This document shows positions 49,271 through 59,257 of a stretch of 64,000 nucleotides of DNA, one piece after another. Numbering within the stretch: position 1 is the first letter of the stretch; every line of letters begins with the position of its first letter. Made by a program: the position numbers and the translations under genes. The stretch comes from VFMC01 sp046331225 (lineage in GTDB: Bacteria > Actinomycetota > Acidimicrobiia > Acidimicrobiales > Ilumatobacteraceae): contig JAXLRF010000007.1 in NCBI GenBank assembly GCA_046331225.1, positions 344,292-408,291 of the forward strand. The letters are read 5' to 3'. Below the pieces are notes generated by a model, which made no database searches, was not told where the DNA came from, and saw only the letters and a list, made by a program, of their open reading frames with translations.

Positions 49271-50476
49271 ATGACCGAAGCCGTCATCGTCGCCACCGCC
49301 CGCAGCCCGATCGGCCGGGCCAACAAGGGCTCGCTCGTCTCGCTGCGTCCCGACGACATGAGCGCACAGATCATCACCGCGCTGCTCGCCAAGGCGCCGC
49401 AGGTGCAGGCCTCGGACATCAACGACGTGATGTGGGGCATCGGCCAGCCCGCCGGCGAGGGTGGCTTCAACATCGCCCGCGTCATCAGCACCCTCGCCGG
49501 TCTCGACGACGTCCCCGGCGTCACCGTCAACCGCTACTGCTCGTCGAGCCTGCAGACCATCCGCATGGCGTTCCACGCGATCAAGGCCGGCGAGGGCGAT
49601 GTGTTCATCGCCGGTGGTGTCGAGACCGTCAGCCGCTACATGAGCGGCGCGAGCGACTCGGCTCCGAACCCGATCTTCAAGGAGCCGGGCGAGCGCACCA
49701 AGCTCCGCGCCCAGGGTGGCCAGGGTCCGTGGACCCCGCCGGTCGGTCTGCCCGACATGTACATCGCGATGGGCCAGACCGCCGAGAACGTGGTCGAGCA
49801 GGAGGGCATCAGCCGCGAAGAGCAGGACCGCTTCGGGGTGCGCAGCCAGAACCTGGCGTGCGAGTTCATCGAGAAGGGCTTCTACGAGCGGGAGATCACG
49901 CCGCTCACGCTGCCCGACGGCACGGTCGTGTCGAAGGACGACGGCCCCCGCCCGGGCACCACGTACGAGGCCGTGAGCCAGCTGAAGCCGGCGTTCCGCC
50001 CCGACGGCACCGTCACTGCCGGCAACGCCTGCCCGCTCAACGACGGCGCCGCCGCCGTGCTCGTGATGAGCGACACCAAGGCCAAGGAGCTCGGCCTCAC
50101 CCCGCTCGCGCGCATCGTGTCGTCGGGCGTGTCGGGCCTCAACCCCGAGATCATGGGGCTCGGCCCGATCGAGGCGATCCGCAAGGCGCTCAAGCTCGCC
50201 GGCAAGACCATCGACGAGATCGACCTGGTCGAGATCAACGAGGCGTTCGCCGTGCAGGTGATCGGCTCGGCCAAGCACCTCGGCATCGACCTCGACAAGC
50301 AGATGAACGTGCACGGTGGCGCCATCGCGTTGGGCCACCCGTTCGGCATGACCGGCGCCCGCATCATGACCACCCTCATCAACGGCCTCCAGTGGGAGGA
50401 CAAGACCTGGGGTGTGGAGAGCATGTGCGTCGGCGGCGGCCAGGGCATGGCCATGGTGATCGAGCGCCTCAGCTGA
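49271..50476 (+). CDS. Acetyl-CoA acetyltransferase (thiolase)
   Basis: Thiolase of 401 residues, condensing or cleaving beta-ketoacyl-CoA. The nucleophilic Cys is in VNRYCSSSLQTI (about residue 92), the GGVETVSRYM segment follows, EINEAFAVQVIGSAK and the His in GGAIALGHPFGMTGAR are present, and the second catalytic Cys is in SMCVGGGQGMAM. Length and motifs fit FadA-type degradative thiolases. GAGGGG precedes the ATG. The upstream palindrome suggests acyl-CoA-linked repression. Confidence 0.92.
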   Translation: MTEAVIVATARSPIGRANKGSLVSLRPDDMSAQIITALLAKAPQVQASDINDVMWGIGQPAGEGGFNIARVISTLAGLDDVPGVTVNRYCSSSLQTIRMAFHAIKAGEGDVFIAGGVETVSRYMSGASDSAPNPIFKEPGERTKLRAQGGQGPWTPPVGLPDMYIAMGQTAENVVEQEGISREEQDRFGVRSQNLACEFIEKGFYEREITPLTLPDGTVVSKDDGPRPGTTYEAVSQLKPAFRPDGTVTAGNACPLNDGAAAVLVMSDTKAKELGLTPLARIVSSGVSGLNPEIMGLGPIEAIRKALKLAGKTIDEIDLVEINEAFAVQVIGSAKHLGIDLDKQMNVHGGAIALGHPFGMTGARIMTTLINGLQWEDKTWGVESMCVGGGQGMAMVIERLS

Positions 50477-50484
50477 CCACCCAC

Positions 50485-50567
50485 TGATCCGAGTCCCACG
50501 CGCTGGTGCGAGTGGGACGTGTCGATCCGAGTCCCAGGTGCCGCCTCGTGCGGCGCGTGGGACTCGG
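50485..50567. terminator. Double hairpin with direct repeats at a convergent junction
   Basis: GATCCGAGTCCCA occurs at 50485 and 50524. Hairpin 1: GTCCCAC (50492-50498) with GTGGGAC (50511-50517). Hairpin 2: CCGAGTCCCA (50527-50536) with TGGGACTCGG (50558-50567), enclosing a second stem GCCGC/GCGGC. It sits between the 3' ends of the thiolase and MFS genes. Confidence 0.65.
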
Positions 50568-50580
50568 TTCGCGTCCGGGG

Positions 50581-51732
50581 TCAGACCGGCGGAATCCGGC
50601 GGTGCAGCCCGGCGGCCAACAGCCCCGCCACCAGCACCAGCGCGCCGGCGGTGCCGAACACGGCGCCGGCGCCCGCCCGCTCGTACAGCACGGGCGCGCC
50701 GAGTGCCGACACGGTGGCGCCGAGCAGGTTGAGTGCGCCGGCCAGGCCCTGCGCTGCCGAGGCCCGTCCCTGCGGCGCGGCCTGCGCGACGAGCGACTGC
50801 GTGGCCGGTACGCCGAGCGCCTGCACGCTCCCCTCGATCGCGAACATCCCGGCCAGCACGAGCGGCACGGTGATCACGCCGTACAGGGCGGTGAGCGGCG
50901 CCACCAGCACGAGCGAGATCATCGAGGTGCGGAACGCGCCGTGCCGGTCGCTCAGGCGTCCGCCGGTGGTGGCGAGCAGTGCGAACGGGATGCCGTACAT
51001 CAGGAAGCCGATGCCGACGAGCAGGTTCGAAGCGCCGCGGTCGGTCATGTAGCGGTCGAGGATCGCGTCGTACATGCCGACCGGGAAGTACAACGCCATC
51101 GTCAGCAGCACGCTCACCTGCACCGGCCGCAGCCGCAGCAGGTCGAGCCCGAGCCGTGCGGAGTGCGCGACGACGGGTGGCGCCGGCAGGTGGCGGGGGA
51201 GCAGGGCGACGAAGGCGACCAGTGCGAACACGCCGCAGATCACGAACGGCCAGCGCACCCCGAGCGGGCCGACGAGCACGCCGCCCACCACCGGGCCGGT
51301 GACGAAGCCGGCGAGCTCGACGCCGCCGAGTGTGCCGAGCCGTTCGCCGACGCCCTCGTCGCTGGTGCTGGCGGCGATGGCTCGTGCAGCCGGCAGGAAC
51401 AAGCCGTTCGAGCAGCCGGTGACCGCACGCGCGACCACGAGCATCACGAGCGACGACGACGAGGCGAACAGCACGCTGCCCGTGATCGCGGTCAGCAGGC
51501 CGGCGAGCAGCAGTGTCTTCGAGTGGCCGCGGTCGGCGAGGGGTGCGAGGAGCAGCTGACTCACGAACCCGACGGCCATGCCGGCGCCGGCGATCATGCC
51601 GAGCCCGGCGTCGGCGAAGCCGTACCGGTCCTGCAGGTCGCTCAACAGCGAGAACACCACCGAGTTGGCGATGCCGATCGACGCCGTCGCCAGGAGGAGC
51701 GAGGTCCAGCCGGGCGGCGCGTGCCGCGTCAC
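50581..51732 (-). CDS. MFS transporter
   Basis: Membrane transporter of 383 residues with about twelve hydrophobic segments. The helix 2-3 loop motif LLLAPLADRGHSKTLLLAG and RAVTGCSNGLFLPAARAIAAS match the DHA1-type drug exporter pattern; the second half has LSDRHGAFRTSM. The first helices begin at SLLLATASIGIANSVVFSLL. The GTG start overlaps the stop of the preceding small gene (GTGA), so it is the distal gene of a three-gene operon with a serine hydrolase. Substrate unknown. Confidence 0.85.
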   Translation of the reverse strand: MTRHAPPGWTSLLLATASIGIANSVVFSLLSDLQDRYGFADAGLGMIAGAGMAVGFVSQLLLAPLADRGHSKTLLLAGLLTAITGSVLFASSSSLVMLVVARAVTGCSNGLFLPAARAIAASTSDEGVGERLGTLGGVELAGFVTGPVVGGVLVGPLGVRWPFVICGVFALVAFVALLPRHLPAPPVVAHSARLGLDLLRLRPVQVSVLLTMALYFPVGMYDAILDRYMTDRGASNLLVGIGFLMYGIPFALLATTGGRLSDRHGAFRTSMISLVLVAPLTALYGVITVPLVLAGMFAIEGSVQALGVPATQSLVAQAAPQGRASAAQGLAGALNLLGATVSALGAPVLYERAGAGAVFGTAGALVLVAGLLAAGLHRRIPPV

Positions 51733-52190
51733 GCGTCCCAACGATTGGGGCGGTCGGCGCGCACGCGCACGATGCCCGGTTCGTTGGGGAGGCGGAAGGC
51801 GCGCACCACGTACTGCTGTCCGCCGGCGGTGATCTCGGCGAGCGCGAACGAGTCGCTCGAGTCGCGCAGGCCGTCGCCGAGGGCGTGGAACGCGTCGACG
51901 TCGAGACCGGCGGTGTCGGCCTCGGCGTGCCACAGCGCGACGAGCCCGCGGCGCAGCTCGGGATCGGTGACGAGGTCGTCGCCGCTCAGGCAGAGCTCGA
52001 CGTTGGTGACGCTGACCGGTTGCACGCAGCACGAGTCGATCACGTCGCCGCCCAGTTCGCCGTCGAGCATCACGACGATCGGACCCTGGCCTTCGCTGCC
52101 GGCGATGCCACCGACGAAGCCGTACTTCACGACCGGGAATCCGTCGTCGCCCGTGGTCTCCACGCGCACCCGATCGCCCGGTCGGAGCAT
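51729..52190 (-). CDS. Unknown protein in MFS/serine-hydrolase operon
   Basis: Protein of 153 residues, not recognised. The N-terminal 45 residues read like a small beta barrel (LRPGDRVRVETTGDDGFPVVKYGFVGGI, IVVMLDGELGGDVID), followed by a CC pair and a helical, acidic second half. No signal or membrane helix is seen. Start and stop codons overlap both neighbours (TGATG with the serine hydrolase, GTGA with the MFS gene), so tight co-translation is likely. Confidence 0.7.
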   Translation of the reverse strand: MLRPGDRVRVETTGDDGFPVVKYGFVGGIAGSEGQGPIVVMLDGELGGDVIDSCCVQPVSVTNVELCLSGDDLVTDPELRRGLVALWHAEADTAGLDVDAFHALGDGLRDSSDSFALAEITAGGQQYVVRAFRLPNEPGIVRVRADRPNRWDA

Positions 52191-53077
52191 CACTGCTCGG
52201 CCCCCGTCGGTACCGCCTCTGCCGTCGGGCCGCCGCCCGAGACCTCGTCGAGCAGAGCGTCGCTCAGCTCGGGCCACAGCCGCAGCGCCTCGGCCGCCCA
52301 CTCGTCGAACATCCGGTCCGTCAGCGCGATGCAGGCGACGTCGCGGTCGTGTACAGCCCCCGTGTCCACCCACAGAAGGGTACCGGCGCCGCCGAAGTGT
52401 CCGAACGCCGCCGGTGAATTGCGCGTGCCCATCCAGTGCGGCGACTTGTGGCCGTGGATCTCGAAACCGAGGCCCCACACGCAGTCGGGATACGAGCCGA
52501 CGCCGGGCACGACGCCGCGCAGACCGGCGAACGCGGGCGTGGTGGCGAGGTGCGCGGACGCCGCGGTGACGAGCGTCGGCTGCAGCACCTCGTGCACGAA
52601 CCGAACCAGGTCGGCGACCGTGCTCCAGATGGCGTACGCGGGGGAGCCGCGCAGCTGGCTGGCGGTCATGCCGAGCGGTTCGAAGATCGCCTCGGCGAGA
52701 TAGTCGGCGAAGGGCATGCCGGCGGCGGTGGCGACGTGGTCGGCGGCGAGCTCGATGCCGGTGTTCGAGTAGATGCGCCGCTTGCCCACACCGGTGAGCG
52801 GGTCGTCTCCGTCGAAGCCGTAGCCGCCGGCGTGGGCGAGCAGGTGGCGCAGGGTGCAGCCGGGTTGGCCGACGGGGTCGTCGAGGGTGACGATGCCTTC
52901 CTCGACGGCGATCAGCGTCGCCCAGGCCGTGATCGGTTTGCTGATCGACGCGAGGCGGTACGGGTGATCGGGGTCGCCATGGGTGGTGACGGTGACCTGG
53001 CCGGTGCGGTCACGCACGACGGCCGCGGCCGAGGCGTGGGGAACGGGCCACGCGTCGATCCGTTCGAGTGCTCGCAT
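52190..53077 (-). CDS. Beta-lactamase-fold serine hydrolase
   Basis: Class C beta-lactamase/esterase-like protein of 295 residues. The nucleophile Ser and Lys are in LASISKPITAW (SxxK, about residue 48), the Tyr-x-Asn motif is YSNTGIELAA (about residue 105), and HFGGAGTLLWVD near residue 232 takes the place of the KTG box. No signal peptide is seen, so an esterase or peptidase in the cytoplasm is more likely than a secreted beta-lactamase. The MRALERID start is preferred over a GTG 18 nt upstream. First gene of the MFS operon, 27 nt after the DAHP synthase stop. Confidence 0.85.
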   Translation of the reverse strand: MRALERIDAWPVPHASAAAVVRDRTGQVTVTTHGDPDHPYRLASISKPITAWATLIAVEEGIVTLDDPVGQPGCTLRHLLAHAGGYGFDGDDPLTGVGKRRIYSNTGIELAADHVATAAGMPFADYLAEAIFEPLGMTASQLRGSPAYAIWSTVADLVRFVHEVLQPTLVTAASAHLATTPAFAGLRGVVPGVGSYPDCVWGLGFEIHGHKSPHWMGTRNSPAAFGHFGGAGTLLWVDTGAVHDRDVACIALTDRMFDEWAAEALRLWPELSDALLDEVSGGGPTAEAVPTGAEQ

Positions 53078-53104
53078 CGGAGGCCCTCCCGCCACCGATC
53101 GCGA

Positions 53105-54460
<1,356 letters not shown>

Positions 54461-54467
54461 GGCTCGA

Positions 54468-54473
54468 ATGCTA
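54468..54473 (-). promoter_or_regulatory. -10 hexamer, leaderless start of aroG
   Basis: TAGCAT on the minus strand ends 7 nt before the GTG. Confidence 0.55.
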
Positions 54474-56414
54474 GCGACGGGCCTCCAGCTGACGGCAGAG
54501 AGAATCCCCGGGGTCGGCGTCGACGGCGAAACCGGCGAAGGGCACCATCTGCCCGGTCGGAGCGGTGAAGGCGAACAACGCCAGCGTGTCACCGACCTGC
54601 ACCGAGGTCTGGCCCATCACCGCATCCACCACGACGGTGAGGTCGCGCAGCACGCCGTCGGCGGGCACCGCGACGACGTCACCGGTGATCGGGTCGGAGC
54701 CGTCGCGGTCGAGTTCGAACCGCAGGCCGCCGTCGACCGGCACGGCGACGATCGTCCAGTCGTCGCCGCCGACGACCTCGACGCCCGTCGTCGAGTCGGT
54801 CGGGTCGGTCGGGTCGGTCGGCGCGGTCGGCGCGGTCAGCTCGCCGTGCAGCAGCGAGGCGCCATTGGTGCGCTCGAGCGCCACCCAGGCGCCCTGCTCG
54901 GCGATGTACACCCCGGCGCACGCGCCGAGGTCGTCGTGGGCCAGCGCGACGACGCCGTCGCGTGGCACGGGCATGCCGGGCACGAGGTCGACCAGCGCGG
55001 GCGCAGGGTCGCCGAACACCCAGCCGTCCACCCGGTAGCGCCAGTGCGTGAAGCCGGGCTCCTTCAGCTGCTGGGTCCACACGGCGAGCGCGACGTTGCA
55101 CCAGGCGCCCCATGCGACGAGCGCGACCGTGGCGATGCGAGCGATCCGCCGCCAGGCGACGCTGGGCAGTGAGAGCCGACCGACGGCCATCGCTGCGGGG
55201 ACGAGGAGCATCGGCAGCATGTCGACGAGGTAGCGGTTGGCGATGAAGCCGATCGTGAACGTCGGCACGGCGGCGATCGCTCCACCGGCCACGAACGTCA
55301 GCAGCACCGTGCGCTTGTGCCGGACGATCAGCACGACACCGACGATCGCCGCGGCCAGCAGCAGCGTGGCCGAGGCGGTGAGCGAGGCCGAGGCGGTGAT
55401 GGTCTCCAACGGGTACGACCCGCGATCGCGAGCGAGCGGGCCGTACCGGACGAACGGGACGAGACGTTCGAATCGCACGTTGTCGGGACGCAGGTAGTGC
55501 ACCACCGTGGTGGACACGAAGCGGAGTGAGAAGAAGCTGTCGTGGTTGCCGGCGAACCAGGCGGCCCGTGCCGGGTCGTTGATGCTGAGCAGCTGCAGCT
55601 GACCGGGCAGCTTCGTCGGTGAGCCGAACTTCGCCCAGTTGATGCCGGCGTGGATGGCGAAGCCGATCGCCGAGCCGCCGGCCACCGCGGCGATGGCCTT
55701 CTGGTCGCGGATCTTCTCGTGTGTCGAGACGATGCGCGACCAGTTGGTGACGATCACGGCGAGGCCGACGCCTGCGGCCACGCCGATGCCGACCGAGGCG
55801 CGGGTGGTGATGCCGGCAGCGAGCGCGAAGCCGGTCGCGAGCAGGTCGTGTCGGCTGGGCGCGGGCAGGTCGATCAGGCGCAGCGCACCGACCATCGCCC
55901 ACGTGGCGAATGCCGCGGCCCACAGCTCGGTCTCGTGGTACACGCTCACCCAGCCCGACAGGAACAGCACGGGCGAGCAGGCGACGGCGGCGACGAACGC
56001 AGCGACCCGCAGGCGTGACGCCGCGGGGGCGAGCGATCGCACGAGGTGGAACGCGCCGGTGAGCAGCACGACGTAGCCGACGATCATCGACACCCGGGCG
56101 AGACGGCCGGCGAACACGTCGCCGAACACCGCGAAGGGCAGCCGGGCGAACGCCAGGAACGGCCCGTAGTACAGGTAGGTGCGGCCGTCGACGAGGAACC
56201 CCTCCGGGCCGGGCACCTCGGGCCGCACCCACAGGTGCAGCCGCAACAGCGAGCGGGCCTGTTCGTCGTAGAAGTCCGAGCTGAAGCCCTCGCGGACGAA
56301 GAGCTCCCACGGCCGGCACCGCGTGACGATCAGCGCGAACACCACCGTGGCGACGATGGTGACGAGACGTGCCGCGCGGGCGGCGGGATCAGCCGTGCTG
56401 GTCCGACGCCACAT
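54471..56414 (-). CDS. Polytopic membrane glycosyltransferase-like protein
   Basis: Protein of 647 residues with about ten to twelve hydrophobic segments in the first 440 residues. A loop after helix 1 has FSSDFYDEQARSLL, in the place where GT-C (ArnT/PMT-like) enzymes carry the catalytic Asp pair. The last 200 residues are soluble, beta-rich and contain a short Thr-Asp-Pro repeat (PTDPTDPTD). GT-C enzymes use polyprenyl-linked sugars outside the membrane. The start overlaps the end of the GT2/methyltransferase gene by 26 nt, so both probably build one surface glycan or glycolipid. No exact family is claimed. Confidence 0.7.
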   Translation of the reverse strand: MWRRTSTADPAARAARLVTIVATVVFALIVTRCRPWELFVREGFSSDFYDEQARSLLRLHLWVRPEVPGPEGFLVDGRTYLYYGPFLAFARLPFAVFGDVFAGRLARVSMIVGYVVLLTGAFHLVRSLAPAASRLRVAAFVAAVACSPVLFLSGWVSVYHETELWAAAFATWAMVGALRLIDLPAPSRHDLLATGFALAAGITTRASVGIGVAAGVGLAVIVTNWSRIVSTHEKIRDQKAIAAVAGGSAIGFAIHAGINWAKFGSPTKLPGQLQLLSINDPARAAWFAGNHDSFFSLRFVSTTVVHYLRPDNVRFERLVPFVRYGPLARDRGSYPLETITASASLTASATLLLAAAIVGVVLIVRHKRTVLLTFVAGGAIAAVPTFTIGFIANRYLVDMLPMLLVPAAMAVGRLSLPSVAWRRIARIATVALVAWGAWCNVALAVWTQQLKEPGFTHWRYRVDGWVFGDPAPALVDLVPGMPVPRDGVVALAHDDLGACAGVYIAEQGAWVALERTNGASLLHGELTAPTAPTDPTDPTDSTTGVEVVGGDDWTIVAVPVDGGLRFELDRDGSDPITGDVVAVPADGVLRDLTVVVDAVMGQTSVQVGDTLALFAFTAPTGQMVPFAGFAVDADPGDSLCRQLEARR

Positions 56415-57849
56415 CGAGCGGCTCGTCGAGCGCGGGGATGACGTCGAGCTCGTAGACGAACTGATAGGCGAACATCGTCGGCCACAGCCGCACGAGTGCG
56501 CGGTCGGCGAGCGCGGCGACGCGGCCGAGGCCGCGTTCGGTGCGCAGCTTGAGCGCGTCGAACGGCAGGCCGGTGTGGCGCCGGTCGATCGGCTGCAGAC
56601 CCGCCTGCTTCGCGAGCCGGACGAACGACCGGCGGGTGAAGAACCGGACGTGCGTGGCGTCGAGGATGCCGCGCTGGTCGTAGTCGAACAAGCCGAGCGC
56701 GGTGCGGGTGCGCGGGTACCAGTGCGAGATGTTCGGCACGCTGGCGATGACGGTGCCACCCGGCCGCAGCCGGTGGGTCATCTCGGTGAGCAGTTGCTGC
56801 GGGTTGCGCACGTGTTCGATGACGTCGGCAGCGAGGATCACGTCGAAGTCGCCGCCCACGTCGTCGGGCAGGCCGTGTTCGAGGTCGGCCTGGACGAAGT
56901 GGTGCAGGCGGTCGCGCACGCCGGGATCCTCGGTGAGGTCGACGCCGGTGACGTGGTGCCCCTGTGCCATCAGTGCTTCGGCGAGCCAGCCCGGGCCGCA
57001 GCCGACGTCGAGCACGCGCATCGGTGGGCGCGACTGCATGAACTGCAGCACCCGGCCGTGCGAGCTGTGTGCCGACGGCTTGTAGGCGTAGGCCTCGGTG
57101 ACCCGGCCGACCTCGCCCGACCCGAAGCCGGTGCGGCCGAGGCGGTGGCGCATGGTGTCGATCATGATGTCGCGGGCATAGGCGATGCCGTTGACGCGAC
57201 AGATCTCGTCGCCGTAGTAGGTGGGGATCGGCACCTCGACGATCGTCTTCTTCGCTGCGGCCAGCTGCAGGATGATCTCGGTGTCGAAGTCGAAGCCGTC
57301 GCTGTTGCCGACGAAGGGCAGCTCGGCGAGTGCGCTCACGCGGTAGGCGCGATAGCCCGAGTGCCACTCGCTGAGCCGGAGGCCGGTGATCGCGTTCTGT
57401 GCGGTGGTGAGGATCCGGTTGCCGACGTACTTGTACATCGGCATACCGCCGTCGCGGGCGCCGCCGGGCGTCATCATCCGGCTGCCGAACACGGCGTCGG
57501 CGTCGCCTTCGACGATCGGGGCGATCATCTCGTGCATGACCTCGGGGGCGTACTGCCCGTCGCCGTGCAGCAGCACGACGACGTCCCAGCCGTGGTTGAT
57601 CGCGTAGGTGTAGCCGGCCTTCTGGTTGCCGCCGTAGCCGAGGTTCTGCGGGTGGCGCACGACGGTGAGGTGGAGGTCGGTGCCGCGCTGCAGGTATTCG
57701 GTGGCGACGGCGAAGGTGTCGTCGGTGGAGTGGTCGTCCTGGACGAGCACTTCGGCGAGCTCGCGACGCATCTCGGGCCGGATCCGGTCGAGCACGTCGA
57801 CGAGCGTGGTTTCCGCGTTGTACGCGACGACGAGTACGCCGACCTTCAT
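56389..57849 (-). CDS. Fused GT2 glycosyltransferase and SAM methyltransferase
   Basis: Protein of 486 residues. Residues 1-235 form a GT-A (family 2) transferase of the dolichyl-phosphate-mannose-synthase type: VGVLVVAYNAETTL, EVLVQDDHSTDDT, QNLGYGGNQKAGY, LLHGDGQYAPE (DxD-like), FGSRMM and WHSGYRAYR. Residues 265-430 are a class I methyltransferase with VLDVGCGPGWLAEAL (motif I), VTGVDLTEDPG, ILAADVIEHVRNPQQLL and LRPGGTVIASVPN. The C-terminus is helical. The two activities in one chain suggest transfer and methylation of the same sugar or lipid carrier. A TACGCT lies 11 nt before the ATG. Confidence 0.88.
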   Translation of the reverse strand: MKVGVLVVAYNAETTLVDVLDRIRPEMRRELAEVLVQDDHSTDDTFAVATEYLQRGTDLHLTVVRHPQNLGYGGNQKAGYTYAINHGWDVVVLLHGDGQYAPEVMHEMIAPIVEGDADAVFGSRMMTPGGARDGGMPMYKYVGNRILTTAQNAITGLRLSEWHSGYRAYRVSALAELPFVGNSDGFDFDTEIILQLAAAKKTIVEVPIPTYYGDEICRVNGIAYARDIMIDTMRHRLGRTGFGSGEVGRVTEAYAYKPSAHSSHGRVLQFMQSRPPMRVLDVGCGPGWLAEALMAQGHHVTGVDLTEDPGVRDRLHHFVQADLEHGLPDDVGGDFDVILAADVIEHVRNPQQLLTEMTHRLRPGGTVIASVPNISHWYPRTRTALGLFDYDQRGILDATHVRFFTRRSFVRLAKQAGLQPIDRRHTGLPFDALKLRTERGLGRVAALADRALVRLWPTMFAYQFVYELDVIPALDEPLDVASDQHG

Positions 57850-57924
57850 AACGAGGGTCGAGCGTACTCGTCGTACGTCGGACTGAGTTGGAGGGTCCGG
57901 GCGAACCGGACCGTCAGCGGCCGG

Positions 57925-58752
57925 TCAGGCGGCGAGGATGCGGACCGCGTCCTCGCGGAGGCCGGCGACCGCACGGCTGACGAGACGGCGTGCGGCCTCG
58001 GCGGTGACGCCCAGGTTCTCGCCGACCTCGCGGAAGCTCTTGCGCTCGCCGTCGATGAGGCCGAAGCGGGCCTCGACCGCGTAGCGGGCACGCTTGTCGA
58101 GGGTGCCGAGCAGCTCGTCGAGGAGGTCGCTGTCGACCATCGCCATGACGGCGTCCTCGGGGGTGCCGTCGCCGTTGGCCATGAGGTCGCCGAGGGTGGC
58201 GTCGCCGTCGTCACCGATGGTCTTGTCGAGCGAGACCGGGGTGGTGAGGCGGTGCAGTTCGGCGTTGCCGACGTCGAGGGTCTCGCCGTCGCCCGAGGCC
58301 TGGCGCAGGGCTGCGCGGAGGCTGGCCGAGCGGTCGCCCGGGATGCGGATGAGGCTGGCCTTCTGGTCGAGGGCACGGCCGATGGCCTGACGGATCCAGA
58401 AGGTGGCGTAGGTCGAGAACTTGAAGCCGCGGCGCCAGTCGAACTTGTCGACGGCGTGCTCGAGGCCCAGGTTGCCCTCCTGGATGAGGTCGAGCAGGTC
58501 CATGCCCTGTGGCAGGGGGTAGCGGCGGGCGATGCTCACCACGAGGCGGAGGTTCGAGCGGATGAAGCGGTCCTTGGCGTCGGCCGCTGCGGCGACCTGG
58601 GCCTTGAGAGCTGCGCTCTTCTCGCCCTTGGCGAGGCGCTCGGCCGCCTCGCGGCCGGTCTCGATGACGCGCGACAGTTCGCGCTCTTCTTCGGCGTTGA
58701 GCAAGGAAACCTTGCCGATATCGTTCAGGTACAGTCCGATTGAGTCATTCAT
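57925..58752 (-). CDS. RNA polymerase sigma factor, group 2 (SigB/HrdB-like)
   Basis: Sigma-70 family protein of 275 residues. Region 1.2 (SIGLYLNDIGKVSLLNAEEE) is followed by region 2 (RFIRSNLRLVVSIARRY, LDLIQEGNLGLEHAVDKFDW, KFSTYATFWIRQAIGRAL) with the core-binding and -10-recognition helices. Region 3 (RIPGDRSASLRAAL, EDAVMAMVD) leads into region 4 (FGLIDGERKSFREVGENLGVTAEAARRLVSRAVAGL). It lacks the long N-terminal region 1.1 and acidic insert of the housekeeping factor. It is therefore a group 2 factor, probably for stress or stationary phase. GAAGAGAG precedes the ATG. Confidence 0.92.
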   Translation of the reverse strand: MNDSIGLYLNDIGKVSLLNAEEERELSRVIETGREAAERLAKGEKSAALKAQVAAAADAKDRFIRSNLRLVVSIARRYPLPQGMDLLDLIQEGNLGLEHAVDKFDWRRGFKFSTYATFWIRQAIGRALDQKASLIRIPGDRSASLRAALRQASGDGETLDVGNAELHRLTTPVSLDKTIGDDGDATLGDLMANGDGTPEDAVMAMVDSDLLDELLGTLDKRARYAVEARFGLIDGERKSFREVGENLGVTAEAARRLVSRAVAGLREDAVRILAA

Positions 58753-59243
58753 GGCGTCTCTCTTCAACTTCTACGTTCGGCGACCGATTCCGGATGGACT
58801 GCGTGTCTGATGACACAACCTTGACGATTCGCTGAGCCGAGGCGCAGCGGGGTCGAGGTGGAACAAGCGGAACGGTGGCTCCGGCGGCCTCGCCGGAAGA
58901 TGGGGTCCGTGTCGGTGGCGGGGGGATCCGACGCGGGTCGATACGGGGGGACAAAGAACAGTACTACACCTGTCAACCACTGTCCCATCGGACGGTGCAG
59001 TCCTGACCTTTTCTTGCATGGAAGTTCGTGGAACAGACTGCACGCAGAGGGTGAGAGTCCGGTGAGGACGGGGTGTCGGTTGGGTGGGATGCGCGGTCGC
59101 GACCTCCTCGCTGCGCGCGATGCGTGGGGCACGTGTTCGCCCGGTGGTGATCTGTCGTGGTGATGTGTCGTGATGGTGCGTCGGCCGGCGGCCGATCGGT
59201 GTTCGTTCCCGCTGGTGCCCCCGGATGGGCCGGGCGAGCCCCC
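58753..59243. other. Divergent intergenic region between sigma factor and nadD
   Basis: About 490 bp with no credible gene. On the minus strand TTGACA (58972-58977) is a good -35, but I do not see a -10 at the right distance. The region is GC-rich and carries several GTG/TGG-rich stretches. A small RNA cannot be excluded. Confidence 0.4.
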
Positions 59244-59249
59244 TACACT
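59244..59249 (+). promoter_or_regulatory. -10 hexamer, leaderless start of nadD
   Basis: TACACT ends 8 nt before a GTG, supporting that codon as start of nadD. Confidence 0.55.
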
Positions 59250-59257
59250 GGGCAGCC

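Noticed and set aside
52190..53077. Secreted beta-lactamase conferring resistance
   Set aside because: SxxK and YSN are present, but there is no signal peptide and no KTG box, so an esterase-like hydrolase is more likely.
58858..59163. Open frame between the sigma factor gene and nadD
   Set aside because: Arg/Gly/Trp-rich product, no ribosome site, no promoter at the right distance.
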